From assembly GCA_945867875.1 (NCBI GenBank), contig CAMBJF010000083.1, positions 1 to 9,199 of the forward strand: 9,199 nt of DNA. Reading direction: 5' to 3'. Shown piece after piece: positions 6,452 to 9,199 of this stretch. Position 1 is the first letter of the stretch. Each line of letters opens with the position of its first letter. The notes beneath the pieces were generated by a model. It was not told the origin of the DNA. It did no database searches and saw only the letters and a program-made list of their open reading frames with translations. The position numbers and the translations under genes were made by a program. The DNA is from an uncultured Ruminococcus sp. GTDB taxonomy: Bacteria > Bacillota > Clostridia > Oscillospirales > Ruminococcaceae.

Positions 6452-6967
6452 TCCCGCAAGTATCTCCACAGCATTTTTGGGTATTACCGTTCTGTCGTGC
6501 TCCGCAAGCTTTGCAAGAGCGCTGTCGCTTGCGGGGAAGAGCATTCCCTCCTCGGACAGCTCCTTAAAAAGCATACTGTCAGGCGGGATACGGGTTATGA
6601 GCCTGATGTGATATCTGTCACCCGTAACCGAGCTTTCGGAGCAGCGTATGCCGAGAGACTTTATCCTCTTGCAGATGCCGATGAGCCTTTCGGCGGAGAA
6701 AGCCGTGATAATGGCGGCTGTCAGCTCTTCGGTCTGCGGCTTTCGTGTCAGAATAAAAACGCACCCCCCACATTTTATCGGGATCATTTCAACGGAAACG
6801 GTGTATTTCCCCTTTTCGGGAAATGCATTCTCCGTCATTACGGATAGGAACCTCACAGCTTCGGGACTTCCGTCGTCAATGCTCTCTGCGTCAAGACCAA
6901 GTTTTTTCAGCTCATCTGCGGAGATAACGGCTCTTGCGCTGTGTTCGCCCGTTCTGTCTATCCTCAA
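6440..6967 (-). CDS. mecA: MecA-family ClpC adaptor protein
   Basis: 175 aa. The N-terminus (MRIDRTGEHSARAVISADELKKLGL) and the segment after it fit the MecA N-terminal substrate-binding domain, and the remainder fits the C-terminal ClpC-binding domain. At 175 aa it is shorter than B. subtilis MecA (218 aa), with a reduced linker. In Bacillus MecA delivers ComK and other proteins to ClpCP; the substrate here is unknown. The start is TTG at 6967: AGGTGG lies 7 nt before it and no ATG fits. It is divergent from the Rnf-like operon with only 29 bp between the start codons, and its 3' end overlaps rpe. The assignment rests on sequence pattern alone. Confidence 0.82.
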   Translation of the reverse strand: MRIDRTGEHSARAVISADELKKLGLDAESIDDGSPEAVRFLSVMTENAFPEKGKYTVSVEMIPIKCGGCVFILTRKPQTEELTAAIITAFSAERLIGICKRIKSLGIRCSESSVTGDRYHIRLITRIPPDSMLFKELSEEGMLFPASDSALAKLAEHDRTVIPKNAVEILAGLSH

Positions 6968-6991
6968 AAAATCACCACCTTTAAGGGATAT

Positions 6992-6997
6992 ATTATA
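6992..6997 (-). promoter_or_regulatory. Candidate -10 box of mecA overlapping the rnfD start codon
   Basis: On the minus strand 6997-6992 reads TATAAT, a perfect -10, and its first T is opposite the A of the rnfD ATG. Transcription would start near 6985, giving an 18-nt leader containing the mecA ribosome binding site (AGGTGG). No convincing -35 lies 16-18 nt upstream, so this is only a candidate. With 29 bp between the two start codons, each gene's promoter must lie at least partly inside the other gene. Confidence 0.4.
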
Positions 6998-8049
6998 TGA
7001 AAAACAAAGAACCCGTTATGCTTACCACCTTTGTCCGTGACGGAAGCGGAAAAACCAGCCGCCGTCCCGACGATTTCGGTGTTATGATAAATATGCTCAT
7101 TGTGCTTATAGTTACGGCGGCAATGTCCGTTTATTACTACGGGCTTAGAGCGGCGGCGCTCTGCCTGCTCTGCGTGGGCGTGTGCTGGGTGCTGGACGTT
7201 CTGTGCCTGATAATCCGCAAAAAGAGCCTTCATATCCACGATGTTTCGCCTATTATAACAGGACTGCTAATAGCTCTGATGTTGCCTGCTTCTGTGCCAT
7301 ATACCGTTGCTGCCGCCGCATGTGCATTTGCCATATGCATAGCCAAGCACCCTTTCGGCGGTCACGGGGCAGAGATAGTGAATTGCGGGGCGGCAGGATA
7401 TATTTTTGCTGAGCTGTGCTTTCCCGCAGCCGTGCTGACATACCCAAAGCCTATGACCCATCTCTCCCTTGCAAATTCCGTGACGGACACCCTTTACCCC
7501 TCTTTCACCTCATCTGTAATGCACTCCACCTCCGCTTCATACACGGACATTGAGCTTCTCATCGGCAGCTTTACAGGGCCTATGGGCTGCACATTCACAG
7601 TTCTTACCATAGTCTGCGCACTGTACCTCATATCGAGAAAAGCCATATCGGGAACGGTTTTTTTCACCGAGCTGATACTTGTTCTGGGCTGGAATTTTGC
7701 AGTCGGCGGACATTTCAGAATGAAAACCGCACTTGTCGGCGGAATGCTCCTTTTCGGGCTCACTTTTCTCTCCTCCGACAGGCACATTATGAATAAGAGC
7801 GTGCCCGAAAAGGTGTTCTTCGGTGCTGTAACGGCACTCATCATCGTTTCGGTGAGCTGGATATCAAAGCTTGAAAATCCCGTTGTCTATGCGGTGATAC
7901 TCGCTGCTCCTTTCAGCAGGCTCACAGGCAAATTTGCGGAGCTATCACGCCGCAGAAAAAGAGCAAAGAACATTTTCGGAAAGTATGCCGATGACATAAA
8001 CGAGACCATAGCTATGACAGGAGGCGGTGAAAATGACAGCGAACACTAA
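6997..8049 (+). CDS. rnfD: RnfD/NqrB-like membrane protein with a degenerate flavin site
   Basis: 350 aa polytopic membrane protein of the RnfD/NqrB family. Seen: a short cytoplasmic N-terminus, hydrophobic segments at about 29-47, 52-73, 85-116, 184-212, 221-256, 272-289 and 297-307, the AKHPFGG motif (116-122), TFLSSD (256-261, equivalent to F-x-A-T-D) and a NPVVYAVILAAPF segment (294-306), then a basic C-terminus. In Rnf complexes RnfD carries FMN on a Thr of an S-[GA]-A-T motif. The matching place here reads HSTSAS (176-181), giving Ser where the Thr belongs, and the usual N-P after FGG-x-G is N-C (129-130). An AAGGGA ribosome binding site lies 8 nt before the ATG. It is the first gene of a D-E-A operon with no rnfC before it. 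It could be an Rnf paralogue with another role; membership of the family is firm, activity is not. Confidence 0.85.
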   Translation: MKNKEPVMLTTFVRDGSGKTSRRPDDFGVMINMLIVLIVTAAMSVYYYGLRAAALCLLCVGVCWVLDVLCLIIRKKSLHIHDVSPIITGLLIALMLPASVPYTVAAAACAFAICIAKHPFGGHGAEIVNCGAAGYIFAELCFPAAVLTYPKPMTHLSLANSVTDTLYPSFTSSVMHSTSASYTDIELLIGSFTGPMGCTFTVLTIVCALYLISRKAISGTVFFTELILVLGWNFAVGGHFRMKTALVGGMLLFGLTFLSSDRHIMNKSVPEKVFFGAVTALIIVSVSWISKLENPVVYAVILAAPFSRLTGKFAELSRRRKRAKNIFGKYADDINETIAMTGGGENDSEH

Positions 8050-8629
8050 AAAGCCGTCATTTTCCGACGGACTTTTTTTCCGCAATCCCATATTCGCCGC
8101 AGGAATGTCCCTCGCCCCCGCAATAATCATCGGAAATACATTCCGTGGGGCGGTGACATATTCGGTCATATTTGCATCGGTAACGATGATGTCTCTGATG
8201 ATATCCTCGTTCCTGCCGAGAAAGCTGCCATATGCGCTTCGTATAATATTATATACCTTTATAGCGGCGGCTGTGTATATTCCGTTCTGCATTTTTTTCG
8301 AGAACCGTCTGGATTATGACCTGTCATTGCTGGGAGTGCTCCTGCCGATGATAGTTTCGGGTGAGTTCATCACACAGGCATCGGAGCTGAGATTTTTCCG
8401 AATGGACAAGGGAAGAATGATACTCGATGTCATATCCCACATCATTGGCTTCTGCTGGGCACTTATTTTCCTTGGCTTTGTAAGGGAACTTTTCGCAACC
8501 GGCGGCATTGACGGCGAGCTTTACGGAGTAAGCTTCACCATACCCGTTCTCAGCACACCCTGCGGCGGATTTATCCTCATCGGGCTTATGGGAGCGTTTA
8601 TAAGGCTTTTCAAAAAGGAGGACAGGTGA
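8033..8629 (+). CDS. rnfE: RnfE-like membrane protein lacking both Fe-S cysteines
   Basis: 198 aa, typical length, with about six membrane segments. Aligned by hand to RnfE: NPIFAAGMSLAPA (18-30) matches the N-P-...-G-L-C-P half-helix, with Ala28 in place of Cys. GVLLPMIVSGEFI (101-113) matches the ...P-L-I-V-V-N-C-I-I half-helix, with Gly110-Glu111 in place of Asn-Cys. GFVRELFATGGIDG (148-161) and PCGGFILIGLMGA (176-188) match the conserved family C-terminus. In Rnf/NQR these cysteines supply half the ligands of an intramembrane [2Fe-2S] cluster shared with RnfA. ATG 8033 is preferred over the in-frame GTG 8027 because AGGAGG lies 8 nt before it. It overlaps rnfD by 17 nt and ends 1 nt before the next ATG. 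No rnfG lies between D and E. Confidence 0.86.
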   Translation: MTANTKKPSFSDGLFFRNPIFAAGMSLAPAIIIGNTFRGAVTYSVIFASVTMMSLMISSFLPRKLPYALRIILYTFIAAAVYIPFCIFFENRLDYDLSLLGVLLPMIVSGEFITQASELRFFRMDKGRMILDVISHIIGFCWALIFLGFVRELFATGGIDGELYGVSFTIPVLSTPCGGFILIGLMGAFIRLFKKEDR

Positions 8630-8630
8630 T

Positions 8631-9155
8631 ATGAACGAAAATGGCTTCTTTTCGAGCCTTATGGCTTCCGTAATAATGTCGGTCATTGCCGAAAACCTTG
8701 TTTTTTCAAGAGCATTCGGCGTTACTCCTATGATAGCCGCCGCCAAAAACAAGCGAACTCTTCCCGGAGTCTGCGCAGGCGTGTCATACTTCACCGCCGC
8801 TTCTTCAATAGGAATGTGGGCGGTGTCAAGGCTGTTTTCATCGGGAGACAAGCATTATCTCGTTGCACTCTATGCACTTATCGTGGGCGCAATATACTTC
8901 GTGACTCTCCTTTGCGCATTCGTTTTTGTCAGGGGAAAATTCTCCCGAATAAAAAAATATGTGCATATTTCGGCGTTTAACAGCGCCGTTATGGGTACAA
9001 TATTCCTGAGCGCATCGGGCTGCACCACATTTGGCGAATACCTGATTTTCGGCATAACCTCTGGTCTTGGCTTTGCCGTGGCATCATATATGCTGTCGGG
9101 CGTTTATTCCGAGCTGTATTCGGAAAATGTGCCGAGAGTATTCAGAGGATATCCC
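8631..9155 (+). CDS. rnfA: RnfA-like membrane protein lacking both Fe-S cysteines, 3' end missing
   Basis: 175 codons of genomic sequence; RnfA is usually about 190 aa, so roughly 15 residues are missing. After 9155 the frame runs into library adapter, so the apparent ending SLIHI and TGA are artefacts. The protein fits RnfA: ENLVFSRAFGVTP (21-33) matches the N-N-F-V-L-S-R-x-L-G-I-C-P half-helix, with Thr32 in place of Cys. AFNSAVMG (115-122) matches T-T-N-C-A-V-L-G, with Ser118 in place of Cys. GITSGLGFAVASYML follows, as in the family. Other cysteines (48, 95, 131) are not at cluster positions. An AAGGAGG ribosome binding site lies 9 nt before the ATG. It is the third gene of the D-E-A operon, and rnfB or other partners could follow beyond the contig. 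Confidence 0.85.
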
Positions 9156-9199
9156 CTGTCTCTTATACACATCTGACGCTGCCGACGATATGCAGTGTG
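9156..9199. other. Nextera sequencing adapter and index left on the contig end
   Basis: 9156-9174 is CTGTCTCTTATACACATCT, the Tn5 mosaic end in reverse complement, and 9175-9188 continues as the Nextera read-1 adapter. Then comes TATGCAGT (9189-9196), the reverse complement of ACTGCATA, which from memory is the standard Nextera i5 index S506/N506. GTG (9197-9199) is the first three bases expected of the P5 flow-cell primer. The order and spacing match a library molecule read through to its end, so these 44 bases are not genomic. Confidence 0.98.

Noticed and set aside
9156..9176. C-terminal residues and stop of the RnfA-like protein
   Set aside because: They are encoded by Nextera adapter sequence, not the genome.

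Overview
The window looks like one end of a short-read metagenomic or draft contig from a Clostridia-class Firmicute, most likely an Oscillospirales/Ruminococcus-like gut bacterium. This rests on inference: the gene set (YerC/YecD-type TrpR relative, MecA, Hsp33, a DUF1934 protein, Rnf-type membrane proteins), strong AGGAG-type ribosome binding sites, repeated use of TTG and GTG starts, and moderate GC content. The last 44 bases (9156-9199) are not genomic. They are a Nextera transposon end, read-1 adapter, an 8-base i5 index and the first bases of the P5 primer, so the last gene is cut by the library and not by biology.

Bases 1-5466 form a leftward (minus-strand) block. In transcription order it holds a TrpR-like regulator, a SAM-dependent methyltransferase starting 2 nt after it, a 101-bp near-perfect palindrome that looks like a MITE and can act as a terminator, then hslO (Hsp33), ddl (D-Ala-D-Ala ligase), murI (glutamate racemase) and a DUF1934 beta-barrel protein. 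After these come a probable structured non-coding RNA and a YfcE-type metallophosphoesterase interrupted by one in-frame TGA. ddl and murI both make D-amino-acid precursors for peptidoglycan, and hslO sits directly upstream of them.

Bases 5467-5806 are a divergent regulatory region. It carries a good sigma-A promoter (TTGACG-17-TATACT) that drives rpe, which starts at a TTG codon. rpe converges with mecA (minus strand, also a TTG start) and their coding ends overlap by 12 bp.

From 6997 to the contig end, three tightly packed plus-strand genes encode homologues of the Rnf/NQR membrane subunits in the order RnfD, RnfE, RnfA. They start only 29 bp from the divergent mecA start, with no rnfC in front and no rnfG between D and E. 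Aligned by hand, the RnfE and RnfA homologues both lack the two conserved cysteines that normally hold the intramembrane [2Fe-2S] cluster (four of four missing: Ala, Glu, Thr, Ser). The RnfD homologue lacks a normal S-[GA]-A-T flavinylation site. The fold-level motifs and reading frames are intact, so this looks like a conserved, cofactor-poor Rnf paralogue and not a decayed one. It is the best candidate in the window for an undescribed system.
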